From Anaerolineaceae bacterium (GTDB lineage: Bacteria; Chloroflexota; Anaerolineae; Anaerolineales; Anaerolineaceae): a stretch of DNA of 44,328 nucleotides. The position numbers and the translations under genes are program-made. How positions within the stretch are numbered: the first letter of the stretch is position 1; every line of letters starts with the position of its first letter. Under the pieces are notes generated by a model. The model did not search any database and was not told the DNA's origin. It saw only the letters and a list, made by a program, of their open reading frames with translations. Positions 25,332 to 34,420 of this stretch are shown here, in pieces. Location: assembly GCA_020845515.1 (NCBI GenBank), contig JADLFQ010000009.1:1-44328 (forward strand). The letters run 5' to 3'.

Positions 25332-26062
25332 ATTTTTTCCATTACCCAGAAGTGAGAAAGTCCAAAAACGCGCAGCGGCGTCTTTTCCAGCGCGTGCAAG
25401 ACCGCCCGCAGCGCTTTTCCAATGACAGGCCGCCGGGCGATGATGTTATCATAGGCGCCGAAGATCACCGTGCGCGAGATCACCCGCAGCGGCAAGCCGG
25501 CAAACAGCCGCTCCAGATCGCCGCGGGTGTAGATGTTGACATGCGGCGCCAGGCGGTCGCGCCAGCGGCGCGGCAGGTAGTTGACCAGCGGGATGTTGCC
25601 AAAGCGGTACCGCCCCTTCCAATAAATGCCGTGCGTCTCAAAAGGGTAACCGCGGTTGGGGCAAAACAACACCAGCCTGCCCCCCGGCCGCAGCGCGCGC
25701 GCCATCTCTTGGATTGATTGGCGGTCATCCTGCACGTGTTCCAACACCTCATGACTCAGGAGGAAGTCAAAACTGCCCGCAGGAAAGGGCAGGCGCTCTC
25801 CGGCAGCATTAAGCACAGCAGGGGTTTTGAGGCGGGCTTCAACAGCGCGCTCCAGTTCGATATCCAGCCCGACAGCCAGCGAAGCTGTTTCCGCGAGGCG
25901 CTGCAGGTAAGCGCCCACGCCGCAGCCATCCACCAGCACAACGCCGGTTGTGCGGTCGCCCGCCGCTTCCCGGATCAACTCCAGGCGGCGTTCCTGGCCT
26001 GCCCGCCAGACGTAAGAGGGTTCCCCCCGCAAGGCAGCATTTTTCGAGTAGGTATTTTCCAT
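25328..26062 (-). CDS. SAM-dependent class I methyltransferase
   Basis: Methyltransferase (244 aa) with motif I VLVDGCGVGAYLQ (42-54), acidic motif II around VGLDIELERAVEA, ERLPFPAGSFDFLLSHEVLEH as the Methyltransf_11 core, and LRPGGRLVLFCPNRGYPFE. Proteins of this type often act in cell-surface glycan or lipid pathways, but no partner genes support that here. ATG 26062 is preferred, as a longer frame to 26152 would run over the end of the histidine kinase. It shares its strand with the kinase 62 bases upstream and may be co-transcribed. The stop codon overlaps that of the rightward methyltransferase gene at 25328-25331. Confidence 0.83.
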   Translation of the reverse strand: MENTYSKNAALRGEPSYVWRAGQERRLELIREAAGDRTTGVVLVDGCGVGAYLQRLAETASLAVGLDIELERAVEARLKTPAVLNAAGERLPFPAGSFDFLLSHEVLEHVQDDRQSIQEMARALRPGGRLVLFCPNRGYPFETHGIYWKGRYRFGNIPLVNYLPRRWRDRLAPHVNIYTRGDLERLFAGLPLRVISRTVIFGAYDNIIARRPVIGKALRAVLHALEKTPLRVFGLSHFWVMEKI

Positions 26063-26124
26063 GAAGTAAGTGCGATTTCCTGGGGTGTGCCCGGTGTAGC
26101 TTAAAGAGTGTTGCGCCGCGGGTT

Positions 26125-27810
26125 TCAGGCTCTTTTGATCAACGGCACCCACACCATGACGGTGGTGCCTGCGCCTTTTTCTGAAGTGATTTCCACATCG
26201 CCGCTGACGTTGCGCGCCCGCGTCTGCATGTTGGAAAGCCCGTGCCCCAGCGTAAGCCGGGTGCTCTCAACATCAAAACCGCGTCCGTCGTCGGTCACCT
26301 CCAACAGCGCCCGATTTTCTGTTGTCCATACGGTTACAGCAACGTGGCTGGCACGGGCATGTTTGGCAATATTGGCCAGAGTCTCCTGACAGATGTGAAA
26401 GAGCGCGATGGAGTGAATATCACCGAGTTCCGCAAGCTCATCCTTTGGACCCTGCAGGGTTACCTCCACGTTGGTGTTGGCGCGGAACTCGCTTACCAGC
26501 CGGTAAATACCCTGCATCAAATTATCGCCATAAAGCTGGCGCGGGCTCAAATCCAGGATGTAGGCACGGATATCACGGATGGCGCTGTCCAGGCCTTGAA
26601 TAGCTTGCTCAATACGTTCGGAAGCCCGGTCGCCATCTTCCTTGAGCAGCAAGCGGGCGTGTTTCAGCGTCAAACCGACGGCGTAAATGGACTGGATGAT
26701 GCCGTCATGCAGATCCATCCCGATGCGCTCGCGCTCCTCCAGTACAGCCAGGCGGCGCTGCTGGGTGCTCAAGTGTATATTTTCAATAATTGTCCCGATC
26801 CATGAGCTGATTGAGGTGAGAAACTGAAATTGCAAGTCATCGAAGGGCTGCAAATGGTTGGTTGCTACGCACAAAACGCCCATCATGGTGCTGTGTCCTG
26901 GCAGGGGAAAACAGGCTATTTGCTGCAAATCACTTTTTTTGATGGATTCCTGCAGTTCGTTTTTATTCTGTGAAGGCAGCATCAAGACACTGGGCTGCCC
27001 GCTTTGGGCAACCCCGCCAACTATGCCCTCCCCGACTTCAAAGCTGTTCTGTTTCCATAAGGCTCCGTAATTTTTACTGCAGTGGTGCACCAGTTGAAGG
27101 ATGGGGCTGTCGCCCTGTCGCAAATACACCTCACCGACTTCGATATCCAGATAGTCCATCACCTGGGTGAGGGATTGATCAATCACCTGGTCAATTTCTG
27201 AAGAGGAGGTTGCTGTAACCGCCAGATCGTTGAGGAGAGCCAGGTTTTCGGTGCGCTTGTTAAGCATACGCTCGTGTTCCACAAGCTGCGTGTACAGGCG
27301 TGCGTTTGCAATTGCCGCCGCGGCGTAAGCTGCCAGTGTCTCGATGACTTGTTGATCTTGCTCTGTAAAGGCGGGCGCGCCAATCTTGTCAGTCAGGTAA
27401 ATTTGTCCATAGATGGTTTCGCCCAGCCGGATCGGAATGCCGAGAAAGGAGTGTGCTGGAGAGTGGTCGGGTGGAAAGCCGGCGCTGTGCGAGTCTCCCG
27501 AAATATCAGGGGTGCGGATGGCTTTGGTGGAGTGCATCAGCGCATCGCTTAAATCCAGGTTGCGCGGCGGATGGCCGCCCCTGACGGGCTCTTTGCTGTT
27601 CAGTCCAACGGTGATGAACTGCGCCAGGTTTCCGTACTCATCCAATATACCGACCGTTGCATGGCGCGCCGCGGCTTGTTCACAAGCCCGAGACGCCAGG
27701 CGTTCGAGCAGCGTCTCAATGGAAATCTCCTTAACAAGCTCCAGGCTGGTCTCATGCAGAGCCGCCAAGCGTTCTTCCAATTCCTCGCACGATAAGAAAG
27801 TGTCATCCAT
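26125..27810 (-). CDS. GAF-domain sensor histidine kinase (NarL/DesK class), no partner regulator
   Basis: Cytosolic sensor kinase (561 aa) with no membrane segment. Two GAF domains (about 25-175 and 190-345) should bind a small molecule or redox cofactor. A HisKA_3 dimerisation helix follows with LEERERIGMDLHDGIIQSIY, where His368 is the phosphorylated residue. The HATPase domain has N-box CQETLANIAKHARA, DDGRGFD and GHGLSNMQTRA. This architecture normally pairs with a LuxR/NarL-type response regulator, but none is encoded in the window. There is no Shine-Dalgarno before the ATG. A possible promoter just upstream suggests a leaderless or near-leaderless mRNA. Confidence 0.9.
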   Translation of the reverse strand: MDDTFLSCEELEERLAALHETSLELVKEISIETLLERLASRACEQAAARHATVGILDEYGNLAQFITVGLNSKEPVRGGHPPRNLDLSDALMHSTKAIRTPDISGDSHSAGFPPDHSPAHSFLGIPIRLGETIYGQIYLTDKIGAPAFTEQDQQVIETLAAYAAAAIANARLYTQLVEHERMLNKRTENLALLNDLAVTATSSSEIDQVIDQSLTQVMDYLDIEVGEVYLRQGDSPILQLVHHCSKNYGALWKQNSFEVGEGIVGGVAQSGQPSVLMLPSQNKNELQESIKKSDLQQIACFPLPGHSTMMGVLCVATNHLQPFDDLQFQFLTSISSWIGTIIENIHLSTQQRRLAVLEERERIGMDLHDGIIQSIYAVGLTLKHARLLLKEDGDRASERIEQAIQGLDSAIRDIRAYILDLSPRQLYGDNLMQGIYRLVSEFRANTNVEVTLQGPKDELAELGDIHSIALFHICQETLANIAKHARASHVAVTVWTTENRALLEVTDDGRGFDVESTRLTLGHGLSNMQTRARNVSGDVEITSEKGAGTTVMVWVPLIKRA

Positions 27811-27819
27811 TCTATATGT

Positions 27820-27849
27820 ATTTTACTCGGAATTGCCTAATTTATGCAA
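27820..27849 (-). promoter_or_regulatory. Possible promoter of the histidine kinase gene
   Basis: On the minus strand TTGCAT (complement of 27844-27849) and TAAAAT (complement of 27820-27825) are 18 bases apart. The -10 ends nine bases before the ATG, leaving a leader of only a few bases. Confidence 0.45.
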
Positions 27850-28027
27850 ATTGCACAGAGCCAGCGGCCCGGTCATAAGCGTATTCAAATCAGAGGATGT
27901 GCCATTGTAACCAGCAATCTGCCCCGGGTGGTGCCAGAAAGCACTTCTGAAGTACTGGCCGGGCTCGGGCTTGCCAGGGGATAAAGCGATTGTGCTTGTT
28001 TTTATCTGTACTCCAATGAATGCCTGT

Positions 28028-29803
28028 TCAACAGATGGTCACTCTGCCGTCCCGCACCGCCCCCCCCTCCGGATTGAGGCCGGCATGGGGCAGGATTTGC
28101 TCCAACAGGAGCTCGCGGATAAAGATGCCCGTATCCAGGGCTTGCGCCTCTTTTGGCTCAAAAATGAGCAAGGGAAGCTGAGAAGCGACCAGCTTCTCCC
28201 AATTGCGCGCCATCATCCGAAAAGAATTGGCGCAGGCAATCAGGTAACTGCTATCCAGGGATTGCGCAAGTGGAACCCCCCTCACAAAGATTTCCTCGGC
28301 TGTAACTTGCGCGCGCAGAGGGGAGCGCCGGATGCGATACCGAATTTCTTTACTGAAGTGTTGAAAACCTCGCTCTACATGGGGCTCGCCTGGCAGGTCA
28401 ATCCTGCGGGCATTATCCTGAATTAGGGCCAGCAATTCTTTGCCGGTTAAGGTAAAGAGAACCAGTGTATCCACATAAGGCAGCAGCCGCAGCCAGTCCC
28501 CATAGGTCAAATCCTTGCCAACCGGCAGTTCGCCCTGAAAGCTGCCGTCATCCATCATTGTCAGGTCTACCGCAAACCCGTGCGCCCGGCTGCGGGTGAC
28601 GATACCGTCGGTGACAAAATTATGCAAAGCCGACTCGGCGCAAGCGGCGCAGCCCAGATAGGGTTTGGCTTTTATCTCCTGACTGTTCATCACCGTGCCA
28701 AGCTTCTTTTCATAGCGAGGGCGGAGTTGCTCAACCAGAGGCGCGATCTCATTCTTCTCGAGAGAATAATCCGCCGGCTGGTCGGCTGTAAATATCAGAC
28801 CTGCTTTGGTGAGTGTAGGCGCCGGCGTTAAAACAAACTCCACTTCACCCAAATAGCGCCCCTTGCTGCCCGCCTGAACAATCGGAATACCGTTCACAAT
28901 ATTTTTCTGTTCCAGCCCTCCTTCGTTTAGGGGGTCGTGGGTGTGTCCGCCTGCGATCAAATCCACACTGCCATAAGGCAGCCCTTGGGCTAATTCCACA
29001 TCCCCCGCCAGGGCGGTTGGCGCGGAGCTGGAATTCAAGTTTCGCCCCAGGTGGCTCAAAATAATAACTACCTCACTTAACGAGCGCACAATAGGGAGCA
29101 GGCGGCTGACTACCGGCCGCGGGTCAACCAGCTCGTAGGCTGAATCCGGACGGCTGCGATTTTCTGCCGGGGTGGTCAAACCGATGATTCCAACGCGCAC
29201 ACCTTTGAGGATAAAAATTGCCGCCGGAAAGCACAGCCCTTCCAGTTGGGGAGTGGGACGAATGTTGGCTGAGAGAACCGGGAAACCGGCATCACGGCGA
29301 ATGGCGTGTGCAAGGGTGTTCAACCCCAGATCAAATTCGTGATTGCCCAGGGTTGTCGCGTCCACCCCCACCTTTGTATAAAGATGATAGCCGGCATGTA
29401 CCTGATAACTTTCCGGACCCGTGTAAACCAGCAGGTCAAAGGGAGAGCCAATCAGATCATCACCGGCGGATAGAACCAACACGCCTGCAGAAGGGTCTCC
29501 CTGGCAATCAGATCGAGCTTGCTGAATGCGCGTCGCCATCCGCGAGAAAATCGGAAAGTTTTCCCCTCTCCCTGTGTGCAAGATGCGCCCGTGCAGGTCG
29601 TTGAAGTGCAATACTTTCAATCGAAAAGGCGCTTGATATTGCCAGGCTGCTGGAAAATGCAGTTCCTCTGGAACCTCAAGGCTGAGAGGCCCGCGCGTTG
29701 CATCTCCCTTCAGCAAAAAAACCAGCGCGTCCGATGATGAGCCTGGTTTTTTTGCGCTGCGCACAAGCTGCAATTGGGATGAGCGATTGTTATCCTTCTC
29801 CAT
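28028..29803 (-). CDS. 5'-nucleotidase/UshA-like metallophosphoesterase without signal peptide
   Basis: Two-domain phosphoesterase (591 aa) of the UshA/CD73 family, which removes phosphate from nucleotides or related esters. The metal-binding motifs are HFNDLHGR (67-73), SAGDDLIGSP, GNHEFD, SHLGRN and GGHTHD. The C-terminal 5'-nucleotidase domain covers about 380-570. Family members are normally exported, but this protein begins with a polar stretch of about 55 residues (MEKDNNRSSQ) and shows no signal peptide, so it is predicted to stay in the cytoplasm unless the start is misjudged. It lies five bases after the dehydrogenase gene and ends the sugar-importer operon. The substrate is unknown. 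Confidence 0.85.
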   Translation of the reverse strand: MEKDNNRSSQLQLVRSAKKPGSSSDALVFLLKGDATRGPLSLEVPEELHFPAAWQYQAPFRLKVLHFNDLHGRILHTGRGENFPIFSRMATRIQQARSDCQGDPSAGVLVLSAGDDLIGSPFDLLVYTGPESYQVHAGYHLYTKVGVDATTLGNHEFDLGLNTLAHAIRRDAGFPVLSANIRPTPQLEGLCFPAAIFILKGVRVGIIGLTTPAENRSRPDSAYELVDPRPVVSRLLPIVRSLSEVVIILSHLGRNLNSSSAPTALAGDVELAQGLPYGSVDLIAGGHTHDPLNEGGLEQKNIVNGIPIVQAGSKGRYLGEVEFVLTPAPTLTKAGLIFTADQPADYSLEKNEIAPLVEQLRPRYEKKLGTVMNSQEIKAKPYLGCAACAESALHNFVTDGIVTRSRAHGFAVDLTMMDDGSFQGELPVGKDLTYGDWLRLLPYVDTLVLFTLTGKELLALIQDNARRIDLPGEPHVERGFQHFSKEIRYRIRRSPLRAQVTAEEIFVRGVPLAQSLDSSYLIACANSFRMMARNWEKLVASQLPLLIFEPKEAQALDTGIFIRELLLEQILPHAGLNPEGGAVRDGRVTIC

Positions 29804-29808
29804 GCTTC

Positions 29809-30807
29809 TTAGCCGATCGTGTCCATCATTTTCGGCGTGATTTCATTGATTAAGGGTTCTCCAGTAAAAAAGCGGCGCAATTCTTCCACCGCCAAAACGC
29901 TGAGGTGGCTGCAATCGGTGATGCAGCCTGCCAGGTGTGGCAGAACAACAACGTTTTTCAAAGAACGCAGCGGGCTGTCGGAGGCAGGGGGCTCGGGTTC
30001 GGTTACGTCCAGATAGGCAAACAGGCGCCCTTTCTGCAATTCCGATACCAATGCAGGTTCATCAATCAGCCCTCCCCGGGCGGTGTTGATCAAAATGCAA
30101 TTTTCTTTCATCATTTTCAGCAATTCTGCATTTAAAATTTTTCTTGTGCCTGGCAAGAGCGGAGCATGCAGAGAGATGATATCGGCTTCACGCGCCATTT
30201 CCTCCAGGGTGATTTTCCTCGTACCAAGTTTTGATGCCTCCTCTTGTGAAACATAGGGGTCATACAACAAAATGTCGGCATCAAAACCTTTAAGCAACTG
30301 AATTACATGCCTTCCAACCTGGCTGGCTCCGATAATGCCCACCTTCGTTTGATGCAACTCCCGAGGAGGCCAATACGGACTATCTCGCCATCCTCCGGAG
30401 CGCACATGCTGCGCCAAAGGTACGATATTTTTAATTCCAATAATCATCAGTCCGAGCGTGGTTTCAGCCACGTCTCTGGCCAGCGCGGGTCGGGCGGAGA
30501 ATACTTTGATTCCTTTGTCCCATAGCGCTCGAGAGGTGATACCCTTAACACTGCCCCCAAGATGTACCAACGCCTTGAGTTTGGGCGCGGCCGCAATAAC
30601 ATCTTCATCAAGCGTGGCAACCTCCCAACTGGTGATACAGGCATCCGCATCTGCCAATAGATCAATCAAATCGGCTTTCGCAGCCGGTTTCTGGCCCTGG
30701 TGATGGATTACCTCAGCAAACAAAGCCAGGTCAGCCATTGCTGCAGAGCTGATCATCCGGCTGTAATACATTTGTCCAATTGTTATGCAAACTTTTGGTT
30801 TTGCCAT
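29809..30807 (-). CDS. D-isomer-specific 2-hydroxyacid dehydrogenase (phosphoglycerate dehydrogenase-like)
   Basis: NAD-dependent dehydrogenase (332 aa) that interconverts a 2-hydroxyacid and a 2-ketoacid. The Rossmann motif is VGIIGASQVGRHV, with the last two glycines in place and Ala for the middle one. The catalytic residues are seen as Arg in NTARGGLID, Glu in DVTEPEPP and His in LPHLAGC. There is no ACT domain, so it is not a typical serine-pathway SerA. ATG 30807 follows AGGGTGA. A GTG three codons upstream is less well placed. It sits 128 bases behind the permease gene and directly ahead of the nucleotidase, so it probably processes a product of the imported substrate. Confidence 0.87.
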   Translation of the reverse strand: MAKPKVCITIGQMYYSRMISSAAMADLALFAEVIHHQGQKPAAKADLIDLLADADACITSWEVATLDEDVIAAAPKLKALVHLGGSVKGITSRALWDKGIKVFSARPALARDVAETTLGLMIIGIKNIVPLAQHVRSGGWRDSPYWPPRELHQTKVGIIGASQVGRHVIQLLKGFDADILLYDPYVSQEEASKLGTRKITLEEMAREADIISLHAPLLPGTRKILNAELLKMMKENCILINTARGGLIDEPALVSELQKGRLFAYLDVTEPEPPASDSPLRSLKNVVVLPHLAGCITDCSHLSVLAVEELRRFFTGEPLINEITPKMMDTIG

Positions 30808-30935
30808 TCTGTTCACCCTGTTCGATCAAATTTAGAAATCGTACTATTAAGGTCCTTTACCGAAAATAGATGACATAGCGAAAATCATCCTGCACAAGAG
30901 TACTGTGGTCAGCCTAAACGTTCTGCAAAAGCACG

Positions 30936-31874
30936 TTACCCTTTAATCGAGCCTTCCACCATAGCTGAGAAGAAGCGGTCGCGGAAGAGCAGGAATAGCA
31001 AGATGACAGGCAGTGCAATGATGATACAAGCCGCCGCAACAACTTGAAGGTTCAGGGTATTCTGTCCCATAAAATCATATAAACCGAACATGACCGGCTT
31101 GTACTCGTTTTTTGCCACCAACAGGTAGCCGGCCATGAACTCATTCCAAACGTTGACAAAGGTGAGCAGAAAAATGGCAATCATTCCCGGGGCGGCGATG
31201 GGTGTGACTACCAGAATCAGCGATTGGAACGGAGAGCAGCCATCAATCAGAGCGGCCTCCTCCATGTCACGCGGAATGGCGTCAAAAAATCCCTTGGCGA
31301 TCCAGGCGCTGAGCGGTAAGAAAAGCCCTACATACACGAGAACCAAAAAGACCCGGTCGTCAATGGGGAGCGCAGATTTTCGAATTGAAATGCCCATTTG
31401 GTAAAGTCCCACCAGGTTCGTAAGGAAAGGAACGCCCGTAATTGCCAGAATCGCGGTTAATAACACCTTGTGCCCGCGAAAACGATAGCGCGAAAATGCA
31501 TATCCTGCCGCGCCGGCCAGACCTACAACCAGAAGAGAGGCTGCGGTTGCATACAGAAACGTATTAAAAAGGTAAATGCGGACGATGTTGCCTGTCAGCC
31601 TGAAACCTAACAATGCGTCCGGGTCAGGCCTCATCCCTAATGCCAGTTGATACCCCTCCAGCGACCAGCGGCAAGCGCGTATATCAAAGGATTTGGTAGG
31701 TGTATCGCAGGGAAATAGAACCGGCGGCTTGCGGTGAATGTCCATGCGGCTCTTTAAGGAAATAATTCCGATAAGAATAATCGGAAGGATGCAAAAGAGG
31801 CCGATCAGGGCCAGGCTAAAATGTGTCAACCCGTGCTTGATATTTTTATTAAATGGCGAGAGGTTTTTTTTCAT
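30936..31874 (-). CDS. Carbohydrate ABC importer permease, MalG-like
   Basis: Permease of 312 aa with six predicted membrane segments. The cytoplasmic EAA loop is visible as DMEEAALIDGCSPFQSLILV. Sequence SRYRFRGHK follows the first core helices as in MalG/LacG proteins. A periplasmic loop of about 60 residues between segments 1 and 2 contains DIHRKPPVLFP and a Cys pair. The start lies two bases after the MalF-like gene stop and has AGGAAG upstream, so the two permeases are co-translated. Confidence 0.92.
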   Translation of the reverse strand: MKKNLSPFNKNIKHGLTHFSLALIGLFCILPIILIGIISLKSRMDIHRKPPVLFPCDTPTKSFDIRACRWSLEGYQLALGMRPDPDALLGFRLTGNIVRIYLFNTFLYATAASLLVVGLAGAAGYAFSRYRFRGHKVLLTAILAITGVPFLTNLVGLYQMGISIRKSALPIDDRVFLVLVYVGLFLPLSAWIAKGFFDAIPRDMEEAALIDGCSPFQSLILVVTPIAAPGMIAIFLLTFVNVWNEFMAGYLLVAKNEYKPVMFGLYDFMGQNTLNLQVVAAACIIIALPVILLFLLFRDRFFSAMVEGSIKG

Positions 31875-31876
31875 GT

Positions 31877-32818
31877 TTAGCGAGCTTCCTCAACTTTTGT
31901 AAGGCGCAGCGTTGCCAGAATTAATATCCAGTTGACCACTGCAATGATTAGCCCCAATGCGGCCGCCTGGCTAAACTGAATCTGCCCCCATCCCAGGGAA
32001 TAAAGCAAATAACTGATAATTTGTGTGGAGGTTCCCGGTCCACCTCCGGTGAGGCTGATAATGATGGCAACACCGTTCATCCCTGTAAGAATGAGGTTGA
32101 AGATTGTAACGACCAAAGTGGGTAAGATGATGGGAACAAGTATGAAGCGGATGATTTGCCAGCCGTTCGCGCCATCTATACGGCTGCTCTCGATAATTTC
32201 TGTGGGAATCATTTGTAAAGATGCCAGGATTAACAAGGCGGTAAAGGGCAATGACCGCCAGGTGGAGGCAATAACCAGCAAAATCATCCCCTTGGAAGGG
32301 GGAAATGGAAAACTGCCGAACCACGGGCTGGGCCGTGCATCTGTCAGGACTGAGATTCCATTAGGTGGAAACAAAGCAGGATCTTGTAAAATGCCTGCAA
32401 AAACCCCGTAATCCGGGGTGACCAGTAAACGAAACGCCTGACCGCTGATAATCGTTGAAATAACCCAGGGGATAAAAATCAGAGAGAGATAAAATCCTAC
32501 AAAGCGTATTTTCTGGTTTAATAGGAGGGCGGTTAGAAAACCCAGAAGCATTGTCAGCGCAATAAAGCTCACCAAAAAGACAATTGTGTGGCCGACGCTC
32601 TCATTAAATAGGCTGCTGCGGAAAAGACGCTCAAAGTTTTTTGTGCCAACATAAATCCATCCGGTCGGCTTGCGTTCCTGAAGACTCAGCCAGGCCGTAT
32701 AGACAGTCGGGTAAATCTGGACAATAAATAAAATAAGGACTGTTGGTAGAAGCAGCCAAAAGGGTAAAGAATCGGGGATTTTCTTTTGTTTTCCTAAACG
32801 CGCAAGCTTTAAAGCCAT
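31877..32818 (-). CDS. Carbohydrate ABC importer permease, MalF-like
   Basis: Permease of 313 aa of the MalF/UgpA class. A basic N-terminus (KLARLGKQKK) precedes the first of six membrane helices. The first periplasmic loop contains AWLSLQERKPTGWIYVGT, and the EAA loop is ESSRIDGANGWQIIRFILVP. It works with the MalG-like partner and the binding lipoprotein. No ATPase gene is present in the operon, so it probably uses a shared MsmX/UgpC-type ATPase encoded elsewhere. Confidence 0.92.
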   Translation of the reverse strand: MALKLARLGKQKKIPDSLPFWLLLPTVLILFIVQIYPTVYTAWLSLQERKPTGWIYVGTKNFERLFRSSLFNESVGHTIVFLVSFIALTMLLGFLTALLLNQKIRFVGFYLSLIFIPWVISTIISGQAFRLLVTPDYGVFAGILQDPALFPPNGISVLTDARPSPWFGSFPFPPSKGMILLVIASTWRSLPFTALLILASLQMIPTEIIESSRIDGANGWQIIRFILVPIILPTLVVTIFNLILTGMNGVAIIISLTGGGPGTSTQIISYLLYSLGWGQIQFSQAAALGLIIAVVNWILILATLRLTKVEEAR

Positions 32819-32850
32819 GGTCGAGCATCCTTTCGTTTATCCCATCCGAT

Positions 32851-32896
32851 AAAAAAGCAACAAGGCGGCAAGAGAGTTGTTTTTTCTTGCCGCCTT
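32851..32896 (-). terminator. Intra-operon terminator/attenuator after the binding-protein gene
   Basis: Perfect 12-base arms (32862-32873 and 32885-32896, AAGGCGGCAAGA and complement) with an 11-base loop. On the minus strand the stem is followed by GTTGCTTTTTT. It lies 45 bases after the binding-protein stop and should reduce transcription into the permease genes. Confidence 0.8.
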
Positions 32897-32940
32897 ATTG
32901 TTAATCTTTTCAAGGCAAGAAAGTTAACCTAAACCACGGT

Positions 32941-34377
32941 TTAGTTTCCAGCGTTGTATTCTTCCTGCGCTTGTGTCAACACACCTTCAATTTGATCATC
33001 GCCAACTTCTTTGATTGCCTTATACAGGGCGTTCATGATCAAAGGCTGCGCTTCTGACGGGCGGGCCAATGAGCCAAACCACGGGCGGCAGGCGCTTTCG
33101 GACACCACCTTGGCTGCCTGTTGGATGATTACATCGTCGGCAAAGGTTGGGTCTGTGAGTGCGGTTTTGAGGGTCGGAAGTCCACCACCAACATTTGTAA
33201 CGAAAGCAGGGTACTGTTCCGGACTCATGATCCAGTTGATAAAGTCATAAGCTCCCTGGGTGTTCTTTGCCCCAACAGGGATGGCCAGAGCTTCAGGTAA
33301 CGTACCGCAACCCGGTGTCTTGCCTGGAGCTGCCGGGAAATGTGCTAACACCAGCTCGCCGTCTTTAAAAGCGTTCAATGGGTCTTCGAAAGTGCCCGTA
33401 TCATACTTTTTGCCATCAGGCGCGGTCATGTTGTTCTGGAATTTCCAGCTGTGCAAGCCCGTGGGGAAAGAGCCAGCCGAAGAATCCATGTAAGACGCCT
33501 CTTCTTCAAATCCGCCCGCAAAGACAGTGTCGGGGGCATAACCCTTCGCCACAATTTCGCGGATAAACCGGATGGCAGCCAGGTTCTCCGGGGTATTGAG
33601 CAGCATGTTGCCTTTACCGTCATCATAGCGGCCGCCAAATGAAGTGATCATGGTGTTCAAACCGCGGTAAGCTCCGCTGCCGCCTTTGTCGGTGGAACCA
33701 AAGAAGGTGATCGCATAGTGTCCTTCTTTTTTCAACGCCTCAGCCTGGGCTAAGAAGTCATCAATGGTGGTCGGATAGCCATTCGGAAAGCGGCCTGTCC
33801 ACACAAAAACGACCTGTGGACGCTGAGCAAGAGGAATACAATAAAGCTTCCCATCTGTGCCGGTGCAGGCCTGAAGGGCGCTGCTATCCAGGTCTTTGTA
33901 CCAGGGCTGGGCTTTTGCCCATTCGCTCAAATCTTGGAGCGTCCCATTTCTCTCAAAATTATTAACGCTGTTAAACAGTTCATAAATATCAGGGACATCA
34001 CCTCCACCCTGAGCCAGATTAATCAATTCAGCTTCCATTTTGTCAAAAGCTTTGGGTTGGTTTACCCAGTTCAATTTACCAGCAAAAGCCTTGTTGAAAA
34101 GCGGCATTGTTGCCCGCAAATAAGCGTTTCCAACAGCCTCATTGGCTTTTTCATCCATGTTCTCTGCGTCGTATTGGAACCAGGTGACAACATCTTTCAC
34201 TTCAGCGGGTGCTTCAGTCGGCGGTTGTGTCGCCGCAGGTTTTTCGGCGGGCGGTTGTGTCGCCGCAGGTTTTTCTGCGGGTGCTTGTGTGGGTGCGGGG
34301 GCAGGGGCACAAGCCGCCAGGAGACCCAGCACCAGTAAAAAGCTTAACAGTGTAGTTAACTTACTTTTTGTGTTCAT
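32941..34377 (-). CDS. Carbohydrate ABC importer binding lipoprotein (family 1)
   Basis: Extracytoplasmic binding lipoprotein (478 aa) of the MalE-like class. The signal peptide ends at LLAAC (Cys23). A linker with two near-identical copies of EKPAATQPP (about 35-52) joins lipid anchor and domain. The body contains FNKAFAGKLNWV, LINLAQGGGDVPDIYE and a C-terminal hinge SPEQYPAFVTNVGGGLPT, all typical of family 1 proteins. GGAGG five bases upstream supports the ATG. It is the first gene of the leftward operon and is likely to be expressed well above the permeases because of the hairpin that follows. The ligand is unknown. Confidence 0.93.
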   Translation of the reverse strand: MNTKSKLTTLLSFLLVLGLLAACAPAPAPTQAPAEKPAATQPPAEKPAATQPPTEAPAEVKDVVTWFQYDAENMDEKANEAVGNAYLRATMPLFNKAFAGKLNWVNQPKAFDKMEAELINLAQGGGDVPDIYELFNSVNNFERNGTLQDLSEWAKAQPWYKDLDSSALQACTGTDGKLYCIPLAQRPQVVFVWTGRFPNGYPTTIDDFLAQAEALKKEGHYAITFFGSTDKGGSGAYRGLNTMITSFGGRYDDGKGNMLLNTPENLAAIRFIREIVAKGYAPDTVFAGGFEEEASYMDSSAGSFPTGLHSWKFQNNMTAPDGKKYDTGTFEDPLNAFKDGELVLAHFPAAPGKTPGCGTLPEALAIPVGAKNTQGAYDFINWIMSPEQYPAFVTNVGGGLPTLKTALTDPTFADDVIIQQAAKVVSESACRPWFGSLARPSEAQPLIMNALYKAIKEVGDDQIEGVLTQAQEEYNAGN

Positions 34378-34405
34378 TCATTCCTCCAACTTGTGATAAG
34401 TAAAT

Positions 34406-34420
34406 ACAATTGGCAATTGT
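34406..34420. promoter_or_regulatory. 15-bp palindrome ahead of the sugar-importer operon (possible operator)
   Basis: ACAATTG-G-CAATTGT is a perfect 7+1+7 palindrome 29-43 bases upstream of the binding-protein ATG. It could be bound by the divergent DeoR-family regulator or another repressor. Confidence 0.4.
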
